In this document: positions 21,797 to 29,236 of the stretch, piece after piece
Layout: each line of letters starts with the position of its first letter
Numbering within the stretch: position 1 is the first letter of the stretch
Assembly: GCA_018261905.1 (NCBI GenBank)
Contig: JAGTRU010000003.1
Span: 1 to 64,000, forward strand
Length of the DNA: 64,000 bases
Origin: Pseudomonadota bacterium
GTDB taxonomy: Bacteria > Pseudomonadota > Gammaproteobacteria > Burkholderiales > Rhodocyclaceae
Direction of reading: 5' to 3'
Program-made: the position numbers and the translations under genes
The notes under the pieces: model-generated
Databases searched by the model: none
Seen by the model: only the letters and a program-made list of their open reading frames with translations
What the model was told of the DNA's origin: nothing

Positions 21797-21853
21797 TCAG
21801 GGGCGCCAGCGACGCCAACCGTGCCATTCGTTCCAGATACGCAGAGGGGTCAT
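21797..21853 (-). CDS. trpL: trp leader peptide (attenuator ORF)
   Basis: An 18-codon [21 protein letters not shown], with four Trp codons in ten positions, ending 70 bases before the trpE ATG. Its ATG overlaps the gph stop codon (ATGA), so its ribosomes may come from gph by coupling. Downstream GC-rich segments can form alternative stems: GTTGGCGTCGC inside the leader with GCGGCGCAAC, versus GCGCC-CTTGC-GGCGC. No T run follows these stems, so a classical intrinsic attenuator is not evident. Such leaders act as sensors of charged tRNA-Trp; trpE attenuation is known in Pseudomonas putida. Four TGG in 18 codons is unlikely by chance. Confidence 0.83.
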   Translation of the reverse strand: MTPLRIWNEWHGWRRWRP

Positions 21854-22542
21854 TTGTTGGTGAGGTCTTTGAAAGTGAGGGCCTGCCGGTAGGCGGCAAG
21901 CAGATCGGATACTAGCGCATCGCAATCGGCACTGTCCACCGGCGCGCCTTCGTTATAGCCGTAAGGCACGCAGAAGACCGGCGAACCGGCGGCCCGGGCG
22001 GCGAGGATGTCATTTCCCGAATCACCGATATGCAGATTACGGTCCGGGCGCCCGCCGAGGATGCGACAGGCGTGCAGGATCGGCTCGGGGTGCGGCTTCT
22101 TGTGCGCCGTGGTGTCGCCGGAGACGACGACATCGAAGAAATCGGTGAGCGCCATGCGTGCGAGCAGGGCCTCGGTGAACATCCCCGGCTTGTTGGTCAC
22201 CACCCCCATCTTCAGGCCGCTCGCCTGCCAGGCCCGGAGGCCTTCGAGGACGCCGGGATAGATCTGCGTGTAGCGGCCATTGACCGCGCTGTAATGCCGC
22301 TTGAAGGACTCGATGGCGAGGTGCAGTTGCTCTGCCGACGGCGCTCGGCCGCGCGTCAGGCAGCGTTCGACCAGCACCGCCATGCCCTTGCCGACAAAGC
22401 TGTGCACTTCGGCCGGCGTGCGCGACGGCTCGCCGATTTCCGCCAGCATCAGGCGGCAAGCCTCGGCCAGGTCGGCAATGGTATCGAGCAGGGTGCCGTC
22501 GAGATCGAAGGTGACGGAGTGGAAAAACCAGTTGTTAGTCAT
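21850..22542 (-). CDS. gph: phosphoglycolate phosphatase (HAD family)
   Basis: HAD-superfamily phosphatase, 230 aa, removes phosphate from 2-phosphoglycolate. Motif I FDLDGTLLDT (nucleophile Asp), motif II GVVTNKPG, the Lys in KKPHPEP and motif IV IGDSGNDI are intact. The start ATG and the first four codons (MTNN) come from the TTAGTC-type repeat, so the original start may differ; FFHSVTFDLDG begins the conserved part. The rpe-gph-trpE order is common in proteobacteria. Its stop overlaps the trp leader ORF. Confidence 0.94.
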   Translation of the reverse strand: MTNNWFFHSVTFDLDGTLLDTIADLAEACRLMLAEIGEPSRTPAEVHSFVGKGMAVLVERCLTRGRAPSAEQLHLAIESFKRHYSAVNGRYTQIYPGVLEGLRAWQASGLKMGVVTNKPGMFTEALLARMALTDFFDVVVSGDTTAHKKPHPEPILHACRILGGRPDRNLHIGDSGNDILAARAAGSPVFCVPYGYNEGAPVDSADCDALVSDLLAAYRQALTFKDLTNK

Positions 22543-22612
22543 TAGCTATTAGTGGTTAGCAAAGGCGGTTCAGAGGGATTTTGCTAATGACTAGCGACTA
22601 ACGGCTAGCAAC
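22531..22612. repeat. TTAGTC palindromic repeat, family A, copy 1
   Basis: Imperfect inverted repeat: left arm 22531-22563 starting GTTGTTAGTCATTAGC, right arm 22581-22612 starting TTGCTAATGACTAGC, loop of 17 bases. The two arms match at roughly three quarters of positions. Its left arm contains the gph start codon, its right arm the rpe stop codon and the last six rpe codons (LLAVSR). Confidence 0.85.
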
Positions 22613-23298
22613 TCGGCGCGCAGCGCCGCAATGATCGTGTCGTAGCGGTGCGGATCGCTGTCCCGGCCGGCGCCGAAGACGGCGGAACCGGCAACGAAGG
22701 CGTCGACGCCGGCGCGGGCGATGTCGGCGATGTTGCCGACATTGACGCCGCCGTCGATTTCCAGACGGATGCGCCGACCGGATTCCTTTTCATAGGCATC
22801 GAGCTTGGCCCGCGCCTGTTTCGCCTTGGCCAGCGTCCCGGGAATGAACTTCTGGCCGCCGAAACCGGGATTGACGCTCATCAGCAGGATGACGTCGATC
22901 TTGTCGAGGATGTAATCCATGTAGTCGAGCGGCGTTGCCGGGTTGAAGACCAGACCGCCCTGGCAACCGGCATCGCGGATCAGCGACAGGCTGCGGTCCA
23001 CGTGCTCGGAAGCTTCCGGATGAAAGGTGATGATATTGGCCCCGGCCTTGGCAAAATCGGGGATGATGCGGTCAACCGGCTTGACCATCAGGTGCACGTC
23101 GATCGGCGCCGTGGTGCACGGCCGGATGGCTTCGCAAACCAGCGGTCCAATGGTTAAATTGGGAACATAATGGTTATCCATCACGTCGAAGTGAATCCAG
23201 TCGGCGCCCGCGGCGATGACATTGGCCACCTCTTCGCCCAGTTTGGCGAAATTGGCTGAGAGTATGCTCGGTGCGATGACGAAATCTTTGACTGACAT
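22591..23298 (-). CDS. rpe: ribulose-phosphate 3-epimerase
   Basis: Ribulose-5-phosphate 3-epimerase, 235 aa, pentose-phosphate pathway. TIM-barrel signatures: [33 protein letters not shown] with catalytic Asp, [24 protein letters not shown] and EIDGGVN. The C-terminal LLAVSR and stop codon lie inside the TTAGTC repeat, so the native C-terminus may have been replaced. Upstream it is divergent from apaG with a 40-bp gap; it leads the rpe-gph-trpL-trpE set. Confidence 0.96.
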   Translation of the reverse strand: MSVKDFVIAPSILSANFAKLGEEVANVIAAGADWIHFDVMDNHYVPNLTIGPLVCEAIRPCTTAPIDVHLMVKPVDRIIPDFAKAGANIITFHPEASEHVDRSLSLIRDAGCQGGLVFNPATPLDYMDYILDKIDVILLMSVNPGFGGQKFIPGTLAKAKQARAKLDAYEKESGRRIRLEIDGGVNVGNIADIARAGVDAFVAGSAVFGAGRDSDPHRYDTIIAALRAELLAVSR

Positions 23299-23338
23299 GA
23301 TGTTTCCCTAAACAAGAACAGACAGACGAAATTATCCC

Positions 23339-23722
23339 ATGCCCGACGCCAACAAGTACTGCATCAAAGTAGAACCCCGCCCGCAATTTCTGGCCGAACA
23401 ATCCGACCCGGAAAACGACCGCTACCTGTTCGCTTATACCGTCACCATCGTCAATGTTGGCGACATCCCGGCGCAACTGGTCTCCCGGCACTGGATCATC
23501 ACCGATGCCAACAACGAGGTGCAGGAAGTACGCGGCCTCGGGGTGGTCGGCAAACAGCCACTGCTCAAACCGGGCGAAAGCTTCGAGTACACCAGCGGTT
23601 CGTCGCTGACCACCCCGGTCGGAACGATGAAAGGGAGTTACCAGATGGTGGCCGAGGACGGCACGCATTTCGACGCCGAAATTCCCGAATTCGTGCTCGC
23701 CATGCCGCGCGTTCTGCATTGA
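23339..23722 (+). CDS. apaG: ApaG protein
   Basis: ApaG, 127 aa, a small fibronectin-III-like beta protein; mutants in enterobacteria affect cobalt resistance and magnesium efflux, but its biochemical role is unresolved. Recognisable blocks: AYTVTIVNVGDIPAQLVSRHWIITDAN, VRGLGVVGKQPLLKPGESFEYTSG, TPVGTMKGSYQMV and FDAEIPEFVLAMPR. It is divergent from rpe and near gspA on the same strand. Confidence 0.95.
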   Translation: MPDANKYCIKVEPRPQFLAEQSDPENDRYLFAYTVTIVNVGDIPAQLVSRHWIITDANNEVQEVRGLGVVGKQPLLKPGESFEYTSGSSLTTPVGTMKGSYQMVAEDGTHFDAEIPEFVLAMPRVLH

Positions 23723-23811
23723 TGGCGCCGCCTTGGCGCACGGATTGAGGCGGCGGGCCGGAGAACGCTAGAATCAGCCCGTGAATCTTTGCTTCGATTG
23801 GACATTTGCCC

Positions 23812-25461
23812 ATGTATAAGGACTACTTCCGACTTAGCGAAATGCCCTTCTCGATTGCTCCGGACCCACGTTTCCTGTTCATGAGCGATCGCCACCGCGA
23901 AGCGCTGGCCCATCTCCTCTACGGCATTCAGGGCGAAGGCGGCATCGTGCTGCTGACCGGCGAAGTCGGTACCGGCAAGACGACCATTTGCCGCAGCATG
24001 CTCGAACAGTTGCCGGACAATATCGACGTCGCCTTCATCCTCAACCCACTGATGAGCGCCGAGGAACTGCTGGAAACGGTCTGCGAGGAATATCACATCC
24101 CGCTGGCCACCGAACGGCGGGGCATCAAGGCCTTTGTCGATGCCATCCATGCCCGTCTGCTGGCCGCCAATGCCCATGGACGGCGCGCCATCCTGATTAT
24201 TGACGAAGCGCAGAACCTCAGTCCGCTGGTCCTCGAACAGCTACGCCTGCTGACCAACCTGGAAACCAATACCCGCAAGCTGCTGCAGATCATCCTCATC
24301 GGCCAGCCGGAATTGCAGGATCTGCTGGCCCAGCCGGCAATGCGCCAGGTGGCACAACGGGTGATTGCCCGCTACCACCTCTGCCAACTCAGGCAGTACG
24401 AGGTCAAAGCCTACGTCACCCATCGCCTGCGCGTCTCCGGCGCCGCCCAGGGCATTTTCCCCGAACGCCTGATCAAGCAACTCTATCGCGCCAGCGGTGG
24501 CGTGCCACGGCTGATCAACCTGATCTGCGATCGTGCCCTGCTCGGCGCCTATGTCCAGGGCCAACAGGAAGTCAGCGCCCCGACCCTGCGCCAAGCGATC
24601 AGCGAAGTCGCTGCCGCCAGACGGCCACAACGGCGACGCTGGGCGATCGCCGCCACCCTGCTCGCTCTGTTTGGCTTGGCCTGGGCCAGCGCGCCGGTCC
24701 TGAGCAAGGCGCTGACGGCCTGGTGGCAACCGCCCACACCAATGCTCGCGCCGGTCGCCCCCCCAGCGACCGTCCCGCCTCCCGCTCAGCCTCCGCCCGC
24801 CGCCACCGGCCAGCTGGCGGCCGCCGAGCTGAAAGCGGCAGCAATGAACCTCGACTGGCCGAGCGATGTGCCGCGCAGCGACAGCGAAAAACTGGCCTTT
24901 CTCTCCCTCTTCAAGCTTTACGGTATCGCGCCTGATGCCGGCAGCAAAGTCCCGCCCTGCCGACGGGCCGAAGAATATGGGCAACGCTGTTACGTTGGGC
25001 GCGGCGGGATCGCCGACCTGCTGCTGCTCGACCAGCCGGTGGTCATCCGCCTGGCCGTCGATGGTCGCGAATACTCGGCAACGCTGACCGGCCTCGATCG
25101 ACAGACGGCCACCCTGTATATCGCCGGAGAGGAAAGGCAGGTCGCCCTCAACGATCTGGCCAACGCCTGGTCGGGAAATTTCATCCTGATCTGGAAGGCG
25201 CCGCCCGGTTTCCGCGACCAGGCGGCACTGAGCCAGCCGGGCCCGGCCCTGAACTGGCTACGACAGGCGATGAGCCGGATTGACGGGACGCCGGATGCGG
25301 GCAAGGGCGCTTTCGATGCCGCCCTCGCCCGCCGCATTCGCGCCTTCCAGTTGGCCGAAGGCATCCAGCCCGACGGCTTTGTCGGCCCGCGCACGGCAAT
25401 CCGCATCAATGCACGCAGTGGCCAGGGCGGACCGCGCCTGGCCGGCGACCGGAAGGGCTGA
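23812..25461 (+). CDS. gspA: GspA/ExeA-type ATPase with peptidoglycan-binding domain
   Basis: Protein of 549 aa related to ExeA, which helps assemble the type II secretin through peptidoglycan. The N-terminal AAA ATPase begins YKDYFRLSEMPFSIAPDPRFLFMS, with Walker A GEVGTGKTT and Walker B AILIIDEAQNL. A membrane helix (AIAATLLALFGLAWASAPVL) and a Pro/Ala linker lead to a periplasmic part ending in a PG-binding-1-like domain (IRAFQLAEGIQPDGFVGPRTAI). The ATG at 23812 gives the conserved start; a TTG two codons earlier is less likely. gspB follows two bases downstream. No other type II secretion gene is in the window. Confidence 0.9.
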   Translation: MYKDYFRLSEMPFSIAPDPRFLFMSDRHREALAHLLYGIQGEGGIVLLTGEVGTGKTTICRSMLEQLPDNIDVAFILNPLMSAEELLETVCEEYHIPLATERRGIKAFVDAIHARLLAANAHGRRAILIIDEAQNLSPLVLEQLRLLTNLETNTRKLLQIILIGQPELQDLLAQPAMRQVAQRVIARYHLCQLRQYEVKAYVTHRLRVSGAAQGIFPERLIKQLYRASGGVPRLINLICDRALLGAYVQGQQEVSAPTLRQAISEVAAARRPQRRRWAIAATLLALFGLAWASAPVLSKALTAWWQPPTPMLAPVAPPATVPPPAQPPPAATGQLAAAELKAAAMNLDWPSDVPRSDSEKLAFLSLFKLYGIAPDAGSKVPPCRRAEEYGQRCYVGRGGIADLLLLDQPVVIRLAVDGREYSATLTGLDRQTATLYIAGEERQVALNDLANAWSGNFILIWKAPPGFRDQAALSQPGPALNWLRQAMSRIDGTPDAGKGAFDAALARRIRAFQLAEGIQPDGFVGPRTAIRINARSGQGGPRLAGDRKG

Positions 25462-25463
25462 GC

Positions 25464-26126
25464 ATGTCCTACATTCTCGATGCCCTGCGCAAATCCGAAC
25501 AGGAACGACAAATCGCCGCCGGACGCGGCGTCGGCATGCTCTATCCGGGGCGCCTCGAAGACGCGCCGAAATATCCCTGGCGCGCCGCCCTGCTCGGCGG
25601 CGGCGCCCTGCTCGCAGCTCTGCTGCTGCTCGCCACGGCGTGGAGCATGTGGTCGACGCCAGCCCAACGCGCCGCGGCAGACCGCCCCGTCGCCGCCCCC
25701 ACCTTGATCCCCGCCCCGCCGCCGGGACCGGCCGCCGGCCAAGCGCCGGCCAGGCCAAGCAGCGCCAATGCCATGGCGCAGCGCCCGGCGGCGCCAACGG
25801 CAAAGGCGGCGCGAACCGAAGGCGCCGCCGGCAGAGCGCCTGCCGAGACAGCGAGCAAAAAGAGCGGCCCGCCGCTCGCTGCCGCGCCGCCACTTCTTAA
25901 CGCGCCGCCCGGCAGCAGCAAACCGGAGAGTGCCGGGGAATTGCCGAAGGGGCTGCCGGCCATCAATATTGCCGGCTATATCAACGATGAACAGGGCGCC
26001 AATCTGGCCATCATCAACGATAAACTGGTGCGCGAGGGCGAAGAGGTCGCCCCCGGCCTGCGCCTGGAAAAGATAGTCGGCGAAAATGCCGTATTCAGCT
26101 ACAAGGGGCAACGCTTCCGCCGCTAA
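25464..26126 (+). CDS. gspB: GspB-like secretion accessory protein
   Basis: GspB/ExeB-family protein, 220 aa. It has the typical start MSYILDALRKSEQERQ, a single membrane helix near residues 38-60 (ALLGGGALLAALLLLATAW), a long Ala/Pro-rich periplasmic linker, and a conserved C-terminal domain (LPAINIAGYINDEQGANLAIINDKLVREGEEV...YKGQRFRR). In the known system GspA and GspB act as a pair on secretin assembly. The two bases separating it from gspA suggest cotranslation. Confidence 0.9.
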   Translation: MSYILDALRKSEQERQIAAGRGVGMLYPGRLEDAPKYPWRAALLGGGALLAALLLLATAWSMWSTPAQRAAADRPVAAPTLIPAPPPGPAAGQAPARPSSANAMAQRPAAPTAKAARTEGAAGRAPAETASKKSGPPLAAAPPLLNAPPGSSKPESAGELPKGLPAINIAGYINDEQGANLAIINDKLVREGEEVAPGLRLEKIVGENAVFSYKGQRFRR

Positions 26127-26188
26127 AGGGTTGGCCGGGTGTCGCGACCGGCCGGCATCCCCGCTCTCCCACGTCATTGGCCAGGAAC

Positions 26189-26782
26189 ATGAGCCTGAAA
26201 CACAGTTACACGCTGCTCGCCCCGTTTTACGATAGCGCCCTCCGCCAGGCCACGCAGGCGGCCCGCCGACGCAGCCTCGACGCCTTGCCGAGCCAAGCCG
26301 GCCGCGTCTTGCTGGCCGGGGTCGGCACCGGTCTCGACCTGCCACACCTGCCCGGCCAGCACCAATATGTCGGGCTAGAACTGAACCAGGCGATGCTCCA
26401 GCGTGCCCTGGCGCAGCCCGGCCCGATCGATTTCCTGGCCCTGCGCGGCGACGCCCAGCACCTGCCCTTCGCCGATGCCAGCTTCGATAGCGCGGTCCTG
26501 CATTTGATTTTGGCGGTGCTGCCGCAACCGGCCCGCTGTCTTGGCGAAATCGCCCGCATCCTGCGCCCCGGGGGCGTCGTGCTGATTTTCGACAAGTTTC
26601 TCCGGCCCGGCCAGCCGGCCTTGCTGCGGCGCCTGTTCAACCCCCTGGCGCGCCGCGTGGCGACCCGACTCGACGTGGTTTTTGAAGAATTGCTCGAGGC
26701 CACCCCGGAATTGCTCCGGGAACATGACCAGCCGGCACTAGCCGGCGGTTGGTTCCGCCTGATCCGGCTCCGCCGGCGCTGA
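26189..26782 (+). CDS. class I SAM-dependent methyltransferase
   Basis: Methyltransferase of 197 aa. SAM-binding motif I VLLAGVGTGLDLPHLP, then YVGLELNQAML, motif LRGDAQHLPFADASFDSAVLHLILAVLPQP and the post-motif ILRPGGVVLIFDKF. It resembles UbiE/Methyltransf_11 proteins, some acting on phospholipids or quinones; the substrate is unknown. The ATG at 26189 gives MSLKHSYTLLAPFYDS. Its last 45 bases overlap, tail to tail, the permease gene on the other strand. Confidence 0.8.
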   Translation: MSLKHSYTLLAPFYDSALRQATQAARRRSLDALPSQAGRVLLAGVGTGLDLPHLPGQHQYVGLELNQAMLQRALAQPGPIDFLALRGDAQHLPFADASFDSAVLHLILAVLPQPARCLGEIARILRPGGVVLIFDKFLRPGQPALLRRLFNPLARRVATRLDVVFEELLEATPELLREHDQPALAGGWFRLIRLRRR

Positions 26783-27877
26783 ATCCGCCGGCAATTCGGG
26801 GCCCGGCGCGCTCTCCGCGACGTCCCGCCCCAGGGCATCCTCGATCCAGGCCAGCAGCAGCGTCCAGGTCACCGCCAGGACCACGGGGCCGATAAAGATG
26901 CCGATCATGCCAAGACTCAGCATGCCGCCGATGACGCCGGCAAAAATCAGCAACAAGGGCAGATCGGCGCCGCGCTTGATCAGCATTGGGCGCAGGAAGT
27001 TGTCGAGACTGCCGACCACCACGCTCCACACCAGCAGCGCCGTCGCCCAGGCGCTGTCGCCCTGCCAATACAGCCAGCCGACGGCCGGCAGGAGGACCGG
27101 CATCGGGCCGACCTGGGCGATACAGAGCATCAACATCAGCGCCGAGAGCAGCGCCGCAAACGGCACACCGGCCGCGGCCAGGCCGAGGCCGCCGAGTACC
27201 GTCTGGACGATCGCCGTCACCCCGACACCCAGCGCCACGCCGCGAATTGCCTGGGCGGCCAAAATCACCGAGTTTTCGCCGCGCTCGCCGGCCAGGCGAC
27301 GACCGCAACGCAAGGCCAAGCGGGCCGCGGCCTCGCCATTGGTATAGAGAATGGCGGCAATGGTGACGACAAGCAGGAACTGGAGCAACATGCCGCCCAG
27401 ACCGCCGACCTGCGCCAACGCCCATTTGCCGACCGTGCTCAGGTAAGGCAGCACGCCGGTCTGCACGGCGGCAGCGCCGCCCTGGGCCAGACGCCGCCAG
27501 GCCGTCGCGATGGGCTGGCCGATCATCGGCAACTTGCCGACCCACTCCGGCGGCAGGGGTAGTCCATGTTCGACCAACCACTGGCTGGCCGCGGTCAATT
27601 GTTCAGTGTGGCCGGAAATGGTATCCACCGCCAGCCAGAGCGGCAGCACCAGCAAGAGCAGCATGACCAGGCTCATCAAGAGCACGGCTGGCAGACGGCG
27701 TTGGCCAAGACGCAGTTCGATGGCCTTGAACAGCGGCCAGGTGGCGACGACGATCATCGTCGCCCATACCGTGGCCGCCAGAAAAGGCAACAACACCCAC
27801 AGCGACAGGCCGATCAGCCCGAGGATACAAAGGATGGCCAGCGTGATGCGGGTCAGGTCGTAACGCAGATCAGCCAT
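26738..27877 (-). CDS. AI-2E family transporter (PerM/YdiK-like)
   Basis: Integral-membrane protein, 379 aa, of the AI-2E exporter/PerM superfamily. Hydrophobic helices at the N-terminus (ITLAILCILGLIGLSLWVLLPFLAATVWA) and several in the second half, with the family-typical SVVVGSLDNFLRPMLIKRG and FAGVIGGMLSLGMIGIFIGPVVLAV. Members export small molecules or act as Na+/H+ antiporters; substrate here is unknown. The ATG overlaps the argJ stop by one base (TGATG). Confidence 0.88.
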   Translation of the reverse strand: MADLRYDLTRITLAILCILGLIGLSLWVLLPFLAATVWATMIVVATWPLFKAIELRLGQRRLPAVLLMSLVMLLLLVLPLWLAVDTISGHTEQLTAASQWLVEHGLPLPPEWVGKLPMIGQPIATAWRRLAQGGAAAVQTGVLPYLSTVGKWALAQVGGLGGMLLQFLLVVTIAAILYTNGEAAARLALRCGRRLAGERGENSVILAAQAIRGVALGVGVTAIVQTVLGGLGLAAAGVPFAALLSALMLMLCIAQVGPMPVLLPAVGWLYWQGDSAWATALLVWSVVVGSLDNFLRPMLIKRGADLPLLLIFAGVIGGMLSLGMIGIFIGPVVLAVTWTLLLAWIEDALGRDVAESAPGPELPADSAPAEPDQAEPTAG

Positions 27878-29115
27878 CAGCTACGATAGTCAGCGTTGAT
27901 TTTCACGTAGTCGTAAGAGAAATCGCAGGTATAGACCCGGGCGGCAGCCGGACCGCGCCCCAGATTTACCCGCACCGTGATTTCGGCCTGCGCCATAACC
28001 CGGGCCCCGTCTTCTTCCCGATAGGCCGCCGCCCGACCGCCGTTTTCGGCGACCAGCACGCTGTCCTTGCCACTGGCCAGCCAGACCTGCACGGCATCGA
28101 CATCGAGATCGCTGATGCCGGCGTAACCGACGGCGGCCAGAATGCGGCCGAGATTGGGGTCGGAAGCGAAAAAGGCGGTCTTGACCAGCGGCGAATGGCC
28201 GATGGCATAGCCGACCTGGCGGCATTCCTCGATGTTCTTGCCGCCTTCAACAGCGATCGTGATGAATTTGGTGGCGCCTTCGCCGTCGCGCACGATGGCC
28301 TGGGCCAGCTCGGCGGCAACGGCAATAATGGCGGCCTTGACCTCGGCCCAGCCGGCGTCGCTGGCGGCGGCGAAGCTGGCACCGGACTGGCCGGAGGCGA
28401 TCAGGACGAAGGAATCGTTGGTCGAGGTATCACCATCGACGGTAATGCAGTTGAAGGAAGCATCGGCTGCTTCCTTGACCAGGGCATCGAGCAGTGGCTG
28501 GGCGATGCCGGCATCGGTGGCCAGGAAGCCGAGCATGGTCGCCATGTTCGGCTTGATCATGCCGGCCCCCTTGGAGATGCCGGTGATATTGATCGTCTTG
28601 CCATTGATCACCAGATGGCGCGAGGCGGCCTTGGCAACGGTGTCGGTGGTCATGATGGCATGTGCCGCGGCATGCCAGTTATCGGCCTTGAGATCGGCCT
28701 CGGCTGCCGGCAGGCCGGCCTTCAGACGGTCGACCGGCAAGGCTTCGAGAATGACGCCGGTCGAGAACGGCAAGACCTGCCCCGGGGCGACACCGAACAA
28801 GGCGCCGACCGCTTCGCAACTCGCTTGCGCCGCTTGCCTACCCGGCTCGCCGGTGCCGGCATTGGCAATCCCGGTATTGACGATCAGGGCACGGATTTCC
28901 TGGCCGGCGCCGAGATGCTGGCGACACAACTGGACCGGCGCCGCGCAGAAACGATTCTGGGTAAACACGCCGGCCACCGTGCAGCCGGCATCGAGCGCAA
29001 CCAGGGTCAGGTCGCGACGATTTTTCTTGCGGATTTCCGCTTCAGCAACACCGAGACGGACACCCGCCACCGGAAAAAGTTGATCGGCGGCAGGGGTGGC
29101 GTAATTGACGGGCAT
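27877..29115 (-). CDS. argJ: bifunctional glutamate N-acetyltransferase / amino-acid acetyltransferase
   Basis: ArgJ, 412 aa, recycles the acetyl group from N-acetylornithine to glutamate in arginine synthesis, and in bifunctional forms also uses acetyl-CoA. It is self-cleaving: the site precedes the Thr in [20 protein letters not shown], giving two chains. Other blocks: [47 protein letters not shown] repeat lies just upstream, between it and secA. Confidence 0.96.
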   Translation of the reverse strand: MPVNYATPAADQLFPVAGVRLGVAEAEIRKKNRRDLTLVALDAGCTVAGVFTQNRFCAAPVQLCRQHLGAGQEIRALIVNTGIANAGTGEPGRQAAQASCEAVGALFGVAPGQVLPFSTGVILEALPVDRLKAGLPAAEADLKADNWHAAAHAIMTTDTVAKAASRHLVINGKTINITGISKGAGMIKPNMATMLGFLATDAGIAQPLLDALVKEAADASFNCITVDGDTSTNDSFVLIASGQSGASFAAASDAGWAEVKAAIIAVAAELAQAIVRDGEGATKFITIAVEGGKNIEECRQVGYAIGHSPLVKTAFFASDPNLGRILAAVGYAGISDLDVDAVQVWLASGKDSVLVAENGGRAAAYREEDGARVMAQAEITVRVNLGRGPAAARVYTCDFSYDYVKINADYRS

Positions 29116-29134
29116 ATTAGGATCCAGGATCGAG

Positions 29135-29236
29135 GAATTAGTACTTAGCCGTTAGTCATTAGCTACTAGCTCAAATTACTAACGACTACCGACTAACGGC
29201 TAACAGCTAAAAACTACCGACTAACAACTATCAGCT
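29135..29236. repeat. TTAGTC palindromic repeat, family A, copy 2
   Basis: A run of TTAGCCGTTAGTCATTAGCTACTAGC on the left and its inverted form (ACTAACGACTACCGACTAACGGCTAACAGC) on the right, the right part extended by a further ACTACCGACTAACAACTATCAGC. It fills the gap between the argJ start and the secA stop and touches the secA stop codon (29231-29233). It is the longest of the three copies. Confidence 0.85.
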
